Part shown: one piece after another, positions 1-8,680 of the stretch
Position numbering within the stretch: the first letter of the stretch is position 1
Layout: each line of letters starts with the position of its first letter
Source: Symsagittifera roscoffensis
Lineage: Eukaryota; Xenacoelomorpha; Acoela; Convolutidae
DNA: 64,000 nucleotides
Assembly: GCF_963678635.1 (NCBI RefSeq)
Contig: NC_087062.1
Location: 80,633,751 to 80,697,750 of the forward strand
Direction: 5' to 3'
Notes under the pieces: generated by a model
Told to the model about the DNA's origin: nothing
The model's database searches: none
The model's input: the letters and a program-made list of their open reading frames with translations, nothing else
Position numbers and translations under genes: made by a program

Positions 1-650
1 GACAATCTTCCTTCGTCAAACATAAACAGCCACACTTCTCTTTCCTCCAAAAAGTCAATTCTCGCAACTTCAAAAAGAAACTACATCATCCGTCCTTCAC
101 TACATTAAATAATTAAACACTAAAAACTCTCTAAACCCCGGATGGGTCAAACCAGTTCTGAACTAGCATTTTTAGACGAATTATATTTATGATGGGATAT
201 CCTTATAAAATATTTATAACTAACCAATCATATTTCATCTCTAACATTTACTTTTATTTGTAAGTGCTAAAGATACTTGTAGTTTCAGCACCAGAATAAT
301 TTGAAATATACTTTGAATAGAGTTGTTCTCCTTCTGGCAACTAACTCACATAAACCAGTATACACTAGATCTGTTGAGATTAGGAGATATAAGTGTAAGA
401 TTAAGATTGGTATTAGACTAAGAAGTTGCACGAGTCTATCCGGCCGAAACTAAGATGGCGTGACGAGCAAACGGTGTACCTTATCTGAAATTACTCTATG
501 AGTACAGTCAATAGTACATAACTCACTACAGTTTTTTTTTACTGGAAGTCTGGAGAAATTGTGCATTCGGGTTTTTTAGTTTTTTCACACTAAATCAGGT
601 ACTTCAAACATTCATTGGGTTGGGTCGGGTGATATAGTGGCCAGTCATTA
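1..650. repeat. Diverged copy of the U-unit module, no gene seen
   Basis: Bases about 190-520 match, with divergence, the module seen in U1-U3 (19.31-19.64, 35.64-35.97 and 40.55-40.88 kb): the run TACTTGTAGTTTCAGCACC, the segment about a 'gagattaggagatataag' stretch and 'gtattagactaagaagttg' are shared. The first 190 bases show nothing recognisable. No convincing reading frame is present. Confidence 0.6.
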
Positions 651-845
651 AGCAGAATGGATCCAAGAGCAGAAAAAGAAATGTTTTTGATGGGAATAAT
701 CTTTCACGTGATTTACTGAAAAATGCGGCAAATTCTGTTCTTAAATAATAAAACATTGTAGTGTAAAGATAGAATTTTTGATTAATTTAACAATTGACTT
801 CTGACAAGTAATCAAAGATAATTCATGATATAAGAACAAAGAGTC

Positions 846-1469
846 TTGAATATTGGCGACCACAGACAAGCAACAATAAAAGTCCTCCACAGCTGCCTCC
901 AGAGAGGTTCACAGTCTACAGGACATCTTCAAGGCCAGCAAACAGTGCCAACATTCTCCAAAAATCAGGGGTCAAGTCAGAGGTCTCAGAGGGTCCCCCA
1001 TCTGTGTGAACAGGTCCTGTCCTCTACATCTTCAAGGCCGGCAAACAGTGCCATCTCTCTCCAAAATTCAGTGGTCAAGTCAGAGGTCTCAGAGATCCCC
1101 CAGCTGTGTGAACAGGTCCTGTTCTGTACATCGTTAGGGCAAACAAACAGTGCTAACATTCTCCAAAATTCAGGGGTCAAGTCAGAGATCTCAGAGGTCC
1201 ACCAGCTGTGTGAACAGGTCCTGTCCTCTACATCTTTAGGGCCAAAATTCAGAGGTCAAGTCAGAGGTCACTCAGCTGTTTTTCTCCGTACTCAGGCCAG
1301 ATTGAACTTTTTCCCCTACATTTTACCCAACTGTATACTCATATCCATTGCTCTATACATCTCATCAGCTGAATTTCATAACTGTGCTAATTTATTTAAA
1401 AAACCCATGCCCATAGTGCTAATTAGGCCACAATCGCAACATATCTCCAGACTCCTTTTTAACTGTTAA
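846..1469 (+). repeat. 102 bp tandem repeat inside the BEL relic
   Basis: Three and a half copies of a 102 bp unit run from about 909 to 1260; the landmark CAGGTCCTGT recurs at 1011, 1113 and 1215, exactly 102 bp apart. Because 102 is a multiple of three, a frame of about 207 codons stays open with a 34-residue repeat containing LCEQVL. That frame starts at a non-AUG codon and the opposite strand is also open through the repeat, so I do not call a gene. Confidence 0.7.
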
Positions 1470-1946
1470 TATCCGGGGTACCAGGGTAGTTTTATTTTAA
1501 AAAAAAAAACAGGATTTCCTGAAAAAAAAGAGATTTATTAAACATATCCTAACGCAATCAATGTAACTTACACAAAATTTTAACGAAACTCGTAAAAACA
1601 TATGAAAGCCTATAGCGTAAAATTTCCATTAAAAACATAAACCAGTTGGGTCTACAACGTATTCTGATCTTGTTCAAAAGGTGAAATTGATTTCTCAGCC
1701 ACGTTTCACCGCTAAAAAAATCATCAACAGTACTTGTTATTTTATAGTCGAAATACGAGATACTTCATAGTTTCTTAAAAGCTTATAAAAGCCCTATACG
1801 AAATACGCACGCTCGTAGTGCCACCAACAGGACCGTTCGTATCTTTTGTCCAAAAAAACAATTGATACCTACATCTACTTTCATCCATTTCATAACTACT
1901 CTTCTAACATTATTATACCATTCCTATAACCTTTTCACAGCTTTAC

Positions 1947-2210
1947 ATGGCTGCAAAAATCTCACAACAAGCGCTCATAAATAAATGGACGTGTCGCTAC
2001 AGTTCTTTAGAGAGCCTGAACGACAACTTAGCAGCGAAATTGCATAATCATTATGCCCTTCAGACGAGGCATATGGCCCTTGGTAAGGTTGTTGAAATGT
2101 TTACCGGTCCTGATGGCATTGCACGCTTACGCGTAATCAAAACAGCGTTAGGAACACTTACTAGGTCCGCGGTGAAACTAGCTTTAGTAGAACCAAAACC
2201 GGACTTTTAG
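1947..2210 (+). pseudogene. BEL/Pao integrase C-terminal region (DUF5641-like), fragment
   Basis: The 87-codon frame ends with a pattern (GKVVEMFTGPDGIARLRVIK, then a T-A-L-G-T-L-T-R-S-A-V-K-L stretch) typical of the DUF5641 region that follows the integrase core in BEL/Pao retrotransposons: a hydrophobic strand, 'GpDG..R...vkt', and a final 'R.v.kL'. Compared with the related copy at 4254-4905, about 500 bp encoding the integrase-core end are missing and replaced by a few bases. It lies just upstream of the 3' LTR-like repeat, as expected for the end of pol. A relic, not functional. Confidence 0.7.
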
Positions 2211-2534
2211 ACCTCAGTAGCAATTTAATACCAAACCCTATCCCTTCTGGTCTCCGTAACTAATGCCCTCCCCGAGGATATTCATGATGTGAATAATATT
2301 TCACGTGATTTACTGAAAAATGCGGTAAATTTTATTCATAATTAATAAGTTATTGGAGTGTAAAGATAGATTTTTTGATATAACAATTGACTTCTGACAA
2401 GTAAACAAAGATAATTCAAGATATAAGAACAAAATGTCTTGAATAGAATTCATGCATAATTTTTTGTTTTTCTAAATATTATTGACTAATCTAATTTTTT
2501 TATCAGATTTTTCTGCTCCTGGATCCATTCTGCT

Positions 2535-3184
2535 ATTAGACTATTCTGCTTATGGGTCTAGGACAACAATCCGACTGGGTTTCAAGCCGAAGGCGCTTCA
2601 GGCCGAAATTTAAACTCAACAAACCTTAAATCACTTGTTTTTATCAGTAAAACGTTGCTTAACAAAAATTTAGGCAGTTTTTTTATTGCTTCGCCTCGGC
2701 ATTGCATAAATCAAAAAAACTAATTTTTTGTTTTTCTGCACTTGATTCATTGTGCTCTTAGACAATTCTGCATAATTGCGAGTAAACTTATTTTGAAGCC
2801 TTTTCCACGTTTAAACGTTGTCAAAAAGTCGAGAATTTAATTCCTCCTTTACCTGAAAACTGCTCGTATAATCTTATAGAACTTTAAAAAGGAAATTATC
2901 TTCTATGAAACGTAAATTCCTGCTTCAGTCTGTTATAAAGATACACAAAAATCAAATAAGCGTAATTTCAACAAATCATTCGCCGTTTATTCAGAACTAA
3001 AATGTGGAAATCATCAATTCTATGTAAACTTCTGCATTTCAGTCAGTTTCAAAAATCAAAGCTATAAGTTCAGCAAAATTAAAACAGCTATAATATCAAG
3101 ATCAAATCAAAAAATAAAATAATCAGTTCAGTTTGCTAAATGTTTTTATTCAGATATCTTTTCAAGACCATAGATGGATGCAGT
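2535..3184. repeat. Interspersed short repeats and downstream flank of H1 copy 1
   Basis: Bases 2535-2690 contain diverged 'ctgctcttggacccattctg'-type repeats also seen at 5210-5250, 5690-5745 and 6630-6760. From about 2690 onwards the sequence is the left flank of the duplicated histone H1 block and matches 6660-7167 closely. No other gene is visible. Confidence 0.6.
3145..3150 (-). promoter_or_regulatory. Poly(A) signal AATAAA for H1 copy 1
   Basis: On the minus strand AATAAA lies about 35 bases past the original stop codon position (3185-3187). The same signal is conserved at 7128-7133 in copy 2. A good replication-dependent histone stem-loop was not found, which suggests polyadenylated messages. 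Confidence 0.5.
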
Positions 3185-3628
3185 TTATTTCTTTCCCTTC
3201 TTAGTTGGCGATGCCTTCTTGGTTGGCGACGGACTGCTCTTCACTGGCGACGCTTTCTTAGCCTTGGGCTTCGTCGGCGAAGACTATTTACTCGGCCGTC
3301 CTCGCTTTTCTTCTGGTCCAGATCCTGCCAGTCGAAATCTCCCCTGAGCAGCAGTCGTTTTCTGCCCAACTGCATGTTGGAGCTCCTTGGATTCCAGCAT
3401 CGAGCGAAGAGTCCGATTGAGGGTGGCATTACTCCGGCTGCTTTCCTCGATCGACCATTTGTCTTGTATAAACTTCTGAATAGCTTTCTTCGAAGCACAT
3501 TTTCTTTCCTTCAGATCGGTTATGGCCTGTTTTACCATCTCTTTGTAGCTAGGATGCGTCGTTCCAGGTTCCTTTGCTGGTGTTTTGGGTGCAGCCACTG
3601 GGCTCTTGGCTTTCTTAACGGCAGGCAT
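3185..3628 (-). pseudogene. Histone H1-like gene, copy 1, broken by a nonsense codon
   Basis: The minus-strand frame begins MPAVKKAKSP and has the linker-histone winged-helix region (about residues 24-101) with few substitutions relative to copy 2. A TAG at 3284-3286 ends it after 114 codons; the equivalent codon in the 7168-7611 copy is TCG (Ser). The basic tail region continues recognisably beyond the stop to 3185, where the ancestral stop lies. Loss of the lysine-rich tail would remove most non-specific DNA binding. The TATA box and poly(A) signal are still present, so it could be transcribed; functional status is inferred, not shown. Confidence 0.85.
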
Positions 3629-3752
3629 ATTGGAAGAAGATGCAATTTATTTGATTAATCTCCGAGAACCAACAAATTTCAGCAAGAAAATGAGCAACAT
3701 CAGTTGATTGATTTCAGAATTGGCAATTGAACACTGTGAGAAAATGTTTCTC

Positions 3753-3761
3753 CTATTTATA
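3753..3761 (-). promoter_or_regulatory. TATA box upstream of H1 copy 1
   Basis: Minus-strand TATAAATAG about 125 bases upstream of the start codon (3628), conserved exactly in copy 2 at 7739-7747, with the same flank CTTGCAAG. Confidence 0.6.
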
Positions 3762-3905
3762 CTTGCAAGCTCAACCGGAACGAAAACGTTAATTTGTACG
3801 TTTCTGTACAAACACATCATTGCGAAACTCGTAAAACTTCAAGTTTCAAGGTCACTTTTGATGCCTGTTTGACCTCGAAGCGGATTAAATTGTACACTAT
3901 AGAAC

Positions 3906-5150
3906 AACACCGCTAAAAAAATCATCAACAGTACTTGGTACTTTATAGTCGAAATACGAGATACTTCAAAGTTTCTTAAAAGCTTATAAAATCCCTATAC
4001 GAAATACGCACGCTCGTAGTGCCACCAACAGGACCGTTTGTATCTTTTGTCCAAAAAAAAACAATTGATACCTAAACCTACTCTCATCCATTTCAAAACT
4101 ACTCTTCTAACATTATTATACCATTCCTATAACCTTTTCACAGCTTTACAAGGCTGCAAAAATCTCACAACAAGCGCTCATAAATAAATGGACGTTTCGC
4201 TATAGTTCTCTAGAGAGCCTGAACGACAACCTAGCAGCGAAACTGCACAATCATTGGAGTTAGAGGATGTTAAAATAACGGCCAATGAGCTTTTGAAAAG
4301 CCTACAAGAATTTTTCTTTTATATATCAGCTCCTCATTTTGGTGGGGTGTGGGAACGTCTCGTTTCAATCATCAAACGAGTCTTTCTGTTGAATTTAGTA
4401 TCGTATAGACTTTCCATGGATCTTTTTTCAACTATTGTAGTAGAATGCGAAGGCCTCATCAACTCAAGACCACTGAACCATGTAAGTTGCGACATTAATG
4501 ACACATTACCACTTACACCCAACCACTTCCTACTTGGGAGACCATTCGTTTAAGATCCTGTAGCTTCAATCTACGACCAAACAAACACCATCAAAATAGG
4601 CAACAAATCCTGGAAGCTAACCAAGGACCGACTAGACAGCTCCCGAAAGCGACCACTGACAGAATACGCTCCAAACTTGATCAATCGAACCAAGTAGAAC
4701 CAAAAAGAGGAAATCATAGAAAAACACGACCTCGTGTGGATCCTCGAAGACTTTACTCCACGAGGCATATGGCCCTTGGTAAGGTTGTTGAAATGTTTAC
4801 CGGTCCTGATGGCATTGCACGCTCATGCGTAATCAAAACAGCGTTAGGAACACTTACTAGGTCCGCGGTGAAACTAGCTTTAGTAGAACCAAAACCGGAC
4901 TTTTAGACCTCAGTAGCAATTTAATACCAAACCCTATCCCTTCTGGTCTCCGTAACTAATGCCCTCCCCGAGGATATTCATGATGTGAATAATCTTTCAC
5001 GTGATTTACTGAAAAATGCGGTAAATTTTATTGATAATTAATAAGTTATTGGAGTGTAAAGATAGAATTTTTGATATAACAATTGACTTCTGACAAGTAA
5101 ACAAAGATAATTCAAGATATAAGAACAAAATGTCTTGAATAGAATTCATG
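3906..5150 (+). mobile_element. BEL/Pao LTR element relic, copy 2 (3' part)
   Basis: From 3906 the sequence matches about 1708-2690 of the first relic, but retains roughly 510 bp (4254-4767) lost there. It encodes the end of a BEL/Pao integrase followed by the DUF5641-like region and then an LTR-like copy at 4978-5145. The 5' portion of the element is absent; the H1 block abuts its left edge at about 3900. Frames are interrupted, so it is inactive. Confidence 0.7.
4254..4553 (+). pseudogene. BEL/Pao integrase core C-terminal end
   Basis: The frame contains the hallmarks of the end of a BEL/Pao integrase: APHFGGVWERLV near residue 27, then VVECEGLINSRPL and LPLTPNHFLLGRP. In this family the catalytic Glu region is followed by 'aPH.GG.WERlv...K' and 'E.E..iNsRPL......LTPnhfL.G', all in order here. 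The catalytic Asp residues upstream are gone. After the stop at 4551-4553 an open stretch continues (about 4560-4910) with a DUF5641-like sequence, 'DLVWILEDFTPRGIWPL', broken by a frameshift into the copy of the 1947-2210 segment. Confidence 0.75.
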
Positions 5151-5812
5151 CATAATTTATTGTTTTTCTAAATATTATTGACTAATCTAATTTTTTTATC
5201 AGATTTTTCTGCTCCTGGACCCATTCTGCTATTAGACTATTCTGCTTATGGGTCTAGGACAACAATCCGACAGGGTTTCAAGCCGAAGGGGCTTCAGGCC
5301 GAAATTTAAACTTAACAAACCTTAAATCACTTGTTTTTTATCAGTAAAACGTTGCTTAACAAAATTTTAGGCAGTTTACTTCATTATAAGTGTTATTTAC
5401 GACCATGAATCACTTAGGATTGGCATCCCTTAATAATATCAGCCAGTTTTTGAAATGCATAAATTATAAACAAGAAATTTGCCTTCAGCCGTGTTTTTTT
5501 TTCAATTTCTAAACATCATTTGGAGGCTTAAATTTTATGTAGACGACAAAAACTACTGCAGAAAGATCATGAAATTGAGAATTTTTTTGAGAAAATTTTT
5601 GGCTTGAAGTCCCCAAGTTTACGATTGGGATTGAAGTCCGGTCGGCTTGATGGCCGGCACCCTCTGCTTATTGCTCCGCCTCCGCACGGTGGCCAGTCAA
5701 TAGGCAGAATGGTCTAAGAGCAGAAAGGGTCCACGAGCAGATAAACTTGAAAAATATCAACTTTTTTAGCTAATCGGTAAATTAATTATCAGAAATGTCA
5801 TTAATACCAGAA
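5151..5812. other. Repeat-rich intergenic stretch, no gene
   Basis: Bases 5204-5230 repeat the inverted-repeat end found at 2508-2534. Around 5625-5670 'ttgaagtccggtcggcttga' resembles a motif recurring in the P and U units (13.85, 21.37, 37.84 and 42.85 kb). Bases 5690-5745 hold the interspersed 'ggcagaatgg...gagcaga' repeat. Nothing coding is supported. Confidence 0.5.
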
Positions 5813-6180
5813 GGTGAGTCTCATTTGTACCAAACCAACGTTCATTTGTACCAAAAAAAAAATCGGTCCCATTGGTACCAAAATTATTCAACTCGATTTC
5901 TGATTGGTCGAATTGTGAGCCAACGAATTATTACATCAATTTTCTACTGTTCAAACAGAAGAAAACTAAACAGCAGAATAGGGACCGCCGCAGTCGCGCC
6001 AACGTGTTGCGAGCTTGCCAACAGGGTAGGACTCTACGAAAATTAGAGCCGGATATCAGCTTTAAGTAGTCGGCTTAATAGTCTTAGGCCAATTGAATAT
6101 TTTTGGTACTAACGCAATTGATTTTTTATTTTGGTTCAAATGGGATTGATTTATCATTTTGGTACTTGTGAATACTCACC
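5813..6180. mobile_element. MULE-like MITE, 368 bp, 9 bp target duplication
   Basis: The ends are inverted repeats of the form GGTGAGT, seven or eight variable bases, GTACCAAA. They are flanked by a perfect 9 bp direct repeat, ATACCAGAA (5804-5812 and 6181-6189). A 9 bp duplication with GG...CC ends fits Mutator/MULE-type transposition. Each half carries three copies of the GTACCAAA-type motif, in mirrored orientation, suggesting repeated transposase-binding sites. There is no transposase; small frames inside are chance openings. Confidence 0.75.
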
Positions 6181-6401
6181 ATACCAGAACAACGAACATT
6201 TTACGGATAATTTGAGTAATTTAATAAAGATTATTTAAAAAATAAACAGTTTAATCAAGAACTTAGGATAATTTACTCATTTTCATGAAAATTTTTGACG
6301 ATTCTAATAATTGTTTTATCAATTAGCCCGTATTACCAAACTATCTTATATCAGCAAATTCACGATTATTCACACAAGCCGAGCTACCACTCTCTACTCT
6401 A

Positions 6402-6625
6402 ATGAGAGAATGTACAGCTATAATTTACACACTTAAAGAATACGAATTTCTGATACTTGGATCAAAACACCCAACAGTTCTCTTCACAGATCAAAAACCA
6501 ATTATATTTCTTTTCACACATATTTCACATCCAAACCATAGAGTTTATAGATTTCAATTAGTTTTAATGAAATTCCCAAACTTACATATAGTTTGGACAG
6601 CAGGATTACCTAAGTCAATATTTTT
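6402..6625 (+). pseudogene. Retrotransposon RNase H fragment
   Basis: A frame with MRECTAIIYTLKEYEFLILG, then VLFTDQKPIIFL, then YRFQLVLMKFPNLHIVWT matches the second half of the RNase H domain of LTR retrotransposons ('E..Ai...L...e..i.g...i.lfTDhkpl.......n.R..R.q..l..f...i....G'). The preceding catalytic segment and the following integrase are missing. The superfamily cannot be fixed from this piece. It ends where the short interspersed repeat at 6625 begins. Confidence 0.65.
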
Positions 6626-7127
6626 TGTTTTTCCGCTCTTGGACCCATTCTGCTTATTGCTTCGCCTCCGCATTGTATAAATCAAAAAAGCTAATTTTTT
6701 GTTTTTCTGCACTTGACTCATTGTGCTCTTGGACAATTCTGCATAATTGCGAGTAAATTTATTTTGAACGTTGTCAGTGTCGAGAATTTAATTCAATTTT
6801 TTGAGTTCAAGTCGAGCGAGCGAATAACCTCCTTTACCTGAAAACTGCTCGTATAATCTTATAGAACTTTAAAAAGGAAATTATCTTCTATGAAACGTAA
6901 ATTCCTGCTTCAGTCTGTTATAAAGATACACAAAAATCAAATAAGCGTAATTTCAACATTTCATTCGCCGTTTATTCAGAACTAAAATGGAAATCATCAA
7001 TTCTATGTAAACTTCTGCCTTTCAGTCAGTTTCAAAAATCAAAGCTATAAGTTCAGCAAAATTAAAACAGCTATAATATCAAGATCAAATCAAAAAATAA
7101 AATAATCAGTTCAGTTTGCTAAGTGTT

Positions 7128-7133
7128 TTTATT
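7128..7133 (-). promoter_or_regulatory. Poly(A) signal AATAAA for H1 copy 2
   Basis: Minus-strand AATAAA about 35 bases past the stop codon of the 7168-7611 gene. Confidence 0.55.
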
Positions 7134-7167
7134 CAGATATCTTTTCAAGACCATAGATGGATGCAGT

Positions 7168-7611
7168 TTATTTCTTTCCCTTCTTAGTGGGCGATGCCTT
7201 CTTGGTTGGCGACGGACTGCTCTTCACTGGCGACGCTTTCTTAGCCTTGGGCTTCGTCGGCGAAGACGATTTACTCGGCCGTCCTCGCTTTTCTTCTGGT
7301 CCAGATCCTGCCAGTCGAAATCTCCCTTGAGCACCAGTCGTTTTCTGCCCAACTGCATGTTGGAGCTCCTTGGATTCCAGCATGGAGCGAAGAGTCCGAT
7401 TGAGGGTGGCATTACTCCGGCTGCTTTCCTCGATCGACCATTTGTCTTGGATAAACTTCTGAATAGCTCTCTTCGAAGCACCCTTTCTTTCCTTCAGATC
7501 GGTTATGGCTTGTTTTACCATCTCTTTGTAGCTGGGATGCGTCGGTCCAGGTTCCTTTGCTGGAGTTTTGGGTGCAGCCACCGGGCTCTTGGCTTTCTTA
7601 ACGGCAGGCAT
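7168..7611 (-). CDS. Short histone H1-like linker histone
   Basis: A 147-residue basic protein with H1 architecture. It has a short N-terminal tail rich in Lys, Ala and Pro (residues 1-23). A winged-helix globular domain follows (about 24-101, beginning THPSYKEMVKQAI and including SKRAIQKFI and NATLNRTLRSML). The C-terminal tail (102-147) has several SPxK/SPTK motifs, as in DNA-binding and phosphorylatable H1 tails. Linker histones bind the nucleosome dyad and linker DNA in the nucleus. It is shorter than canonical animal H1 (usually about 190-220 residues), mainly in the tail. The start is the first AUG after a TATA box 130 bases upstream, and there is no intron. A second, broken copy lies 4 kb away. 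It could be a germline or embryonic H1 variant; that is a guess. Confidence 0.85.
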   Translation of the reverse strand: MPAVKKAKSPVAAPKTPAKEPGPTHPSYKEMVKQAITDLKERKGASKRAIQKFIQDKWSIEESSRSNATLNRTLRSMLESKELQHAVGQKTTGAQGRFRLAGSGPEEKRGRPSKSSSPTKPKAKKASPVKSSPSPTKKASPTKKGKK

Positions 7612-7738
7612 ATTGCAAGAAGATGCAAGTTGATTGATTTTAATCTCCGAGATCCAGCAAATTTCAGCAAGAAAATGAGCAACTTCAGTTGATTGCTTTC
7701 AGAAATTGACAATTGAACACTGTGAGAAAATGTTTCTC

Positions 7739-7747
7739 CTATTTATA
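7739..7747 (-). promoter_or_regulatory. TATA box of H1 copy 2
   Basis: TATAAATAG on the minus strand, about 130 bases upstream of the start codon, in sequence conserved with copy 1. Confidence 0.6.
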
Positions 7748-7887
7748 CTTGCAAGCTCGACCGGAACGAAAACGTTATTTTGTACGTTTCTGTACAAACA
7801 CATCATTGCGAAATTCGTAAAACTTCAAGTTTCAAGGTCACTTTTGATGCCTGTTTGACCTCGAAGCGGATTAAATTGTACACTATA

Positions 7888-8455
7888 GAGGAACAGGCTA
7901 TAACTTCCAATCGGAGAAAGCAAAAAAATCAGTTATTGTTAAGTTAGCAATTGGAAAACAATCAATTTAAAGAAGTAAGGGGGCGAACAGTCCGCCTAAG
8001 AAAAATTATTTTATCCCAAAATTTGAGCCGTGAGGCCAAAACAGCTGTTTTTGGTGTAAGCTACCTGATAGAACTCTCAAAGAGGAGCATTTTTCAAAAA
8101 AAAAAACGCTGGAAAATGTCGCTGAAACAAAAGCCTAGCTCATATTAGATGTTTTCGAGTTTACAGAAATTGTTTTAGTGCGGAGTAAATTTATTGTTTA
8201 AACATGAGTAGCAAGCAGTTGACCCTGGAAAGCAAAAGCCGAAGGTCGGTCGTCACTCAAAATGTCTACACCTTGACCACCCAAAAGTACTACTGCTTTC
8301 ATAAGTTTTCTGTTTTTTTTTGCTGACCTACTAAAATGTTTTCCTGCCTTTAGCGCCAATATACTCTAAAATTAGCGATTTCATTAATCCGCGATTTTAT
8401 TAATCCCTCTTGTGAACGGGTGCCGCGGAAATCAGATCGACGGGACTTAATCTGG
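7888..8455. other. Intergenic stretch, nothing recognised
   Basis: AT-rich sequence with only a short open frame at 7951-8148 that starts at a non-AUG codon, has low complexity and resembles no family I know. Confidence 0.5.
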
Positions 8456-8509
8456 ATCTACTTAACAATCTCTACCCCTTTCAAGAAAGGGGGCGATTGT
8501 TAAGTAGAT
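8456..8509. repeat. Long hairpin with 15 bp perfect arms
   Basis: ATCTACTTAACAATC (8456-8470) pairs perfectly with GATTGTTAAGTAGAT (8495-8509). Inside, 'acccctttc' and 'gaaaggggg' extend the pairing around a two- to three-base loop. The arm sequence 'gattgttaagtagatcc' recurs at 8640, 9955, 10573 and 11191 in the neighbouring tandem units. Confidence 0.8.
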
Positions 8510-8680
8510 ACAAATGGTCGATTTTTCGACCAATCAGAATGCAGCAAAATTAGAATTCTCAATAGAAAGCTCAGTGCTAATTTACTGTATTTATTTATAG
8601 GGGTGGAGATTCTTAAGTAGGTACCATAGGGGAGGAGATTGTTAAGTAGATCCCTTAATCTGAATCGTAAAATTAGGGAC

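Larger units (their letters stand above)
688..2450 (+). mobile_element. Internally deleted LTR element, BEL/Pao type
   Basis: Two direct repeats of about 165 bp (688-852 and 2283-2450), sharing 'ttcacgtgatttactgaaaa' and 'acaattgacttctgacaagt', behave as LTRs. Immediately after the first is TGGCGACCACAG (from 854), a plausible tRNA primer-binding site. The interior has a 102 bp tandem repeat and, just before the second LTR, the C-terminal end of a BEL/Pao integrase region (1947-2210). Gag, protease, RT and RNase H are absent, so this is a non-autonomous derivative. A third LTR-like copy is at 4978-5145. Exact LTR ends are uncertain because no target duplication was seen. Confidence 0.6.
651..2534. 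mobile_element. Composite segment bounded by 27 bp inverted repeats
   Basis: A 27 bp sequence at 651-677 (starting AGCAGAATGGATCCAAGAGC) is repeated in inverted orientation at 2508-2534 with one mismatch by my reading. Both ends abut the tetranucleotide ATTA (647-650 and 2535-2538), so a 4 bp target duplication is possible. The inside holds the BEL-type relic described separately. A lone copy of the right end recurs at 5204-5230. The transposon family is not identified, and the inverted repeats may simply be two members of a short interspersed family. Confidence 0.45.
2690..3900. repeat. Duplicated 1.2 kb histone H1 block, copy 1
   Basis: This block matches 6660-7887 nearly base for base, including the H1 reading frame, its TATA box, its poly(A) signal and non-transcribed flanks on both sides; homology stops after 'ttaaattgtacactatag'. 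Inclusion of the promoter and the absence of a poly(A) tract argue for DNA-level duplication rather than retroposition. Copy 1 lies between two BEL/Pao relic copies. Confidence 0.85.
6660..7887. repeat. Duplicated 1.2 kb histone H1 block, copy 2
   Basis: Partner of 2690-3900. It contains a 45 bp insertion relative to copy 1 near 6780-6830 ('ttttgagttcaagtcgagcg') and the intact H1 frame. It is the more conserved copy at the protein level. Confidence 0.85.

Noticed and set aside
3140-3658. Plus-strand frames opposite the histone H1 genes
   Set aside because: Antisense shadows; the minus strand gives a clear linker histone with conserved signals.
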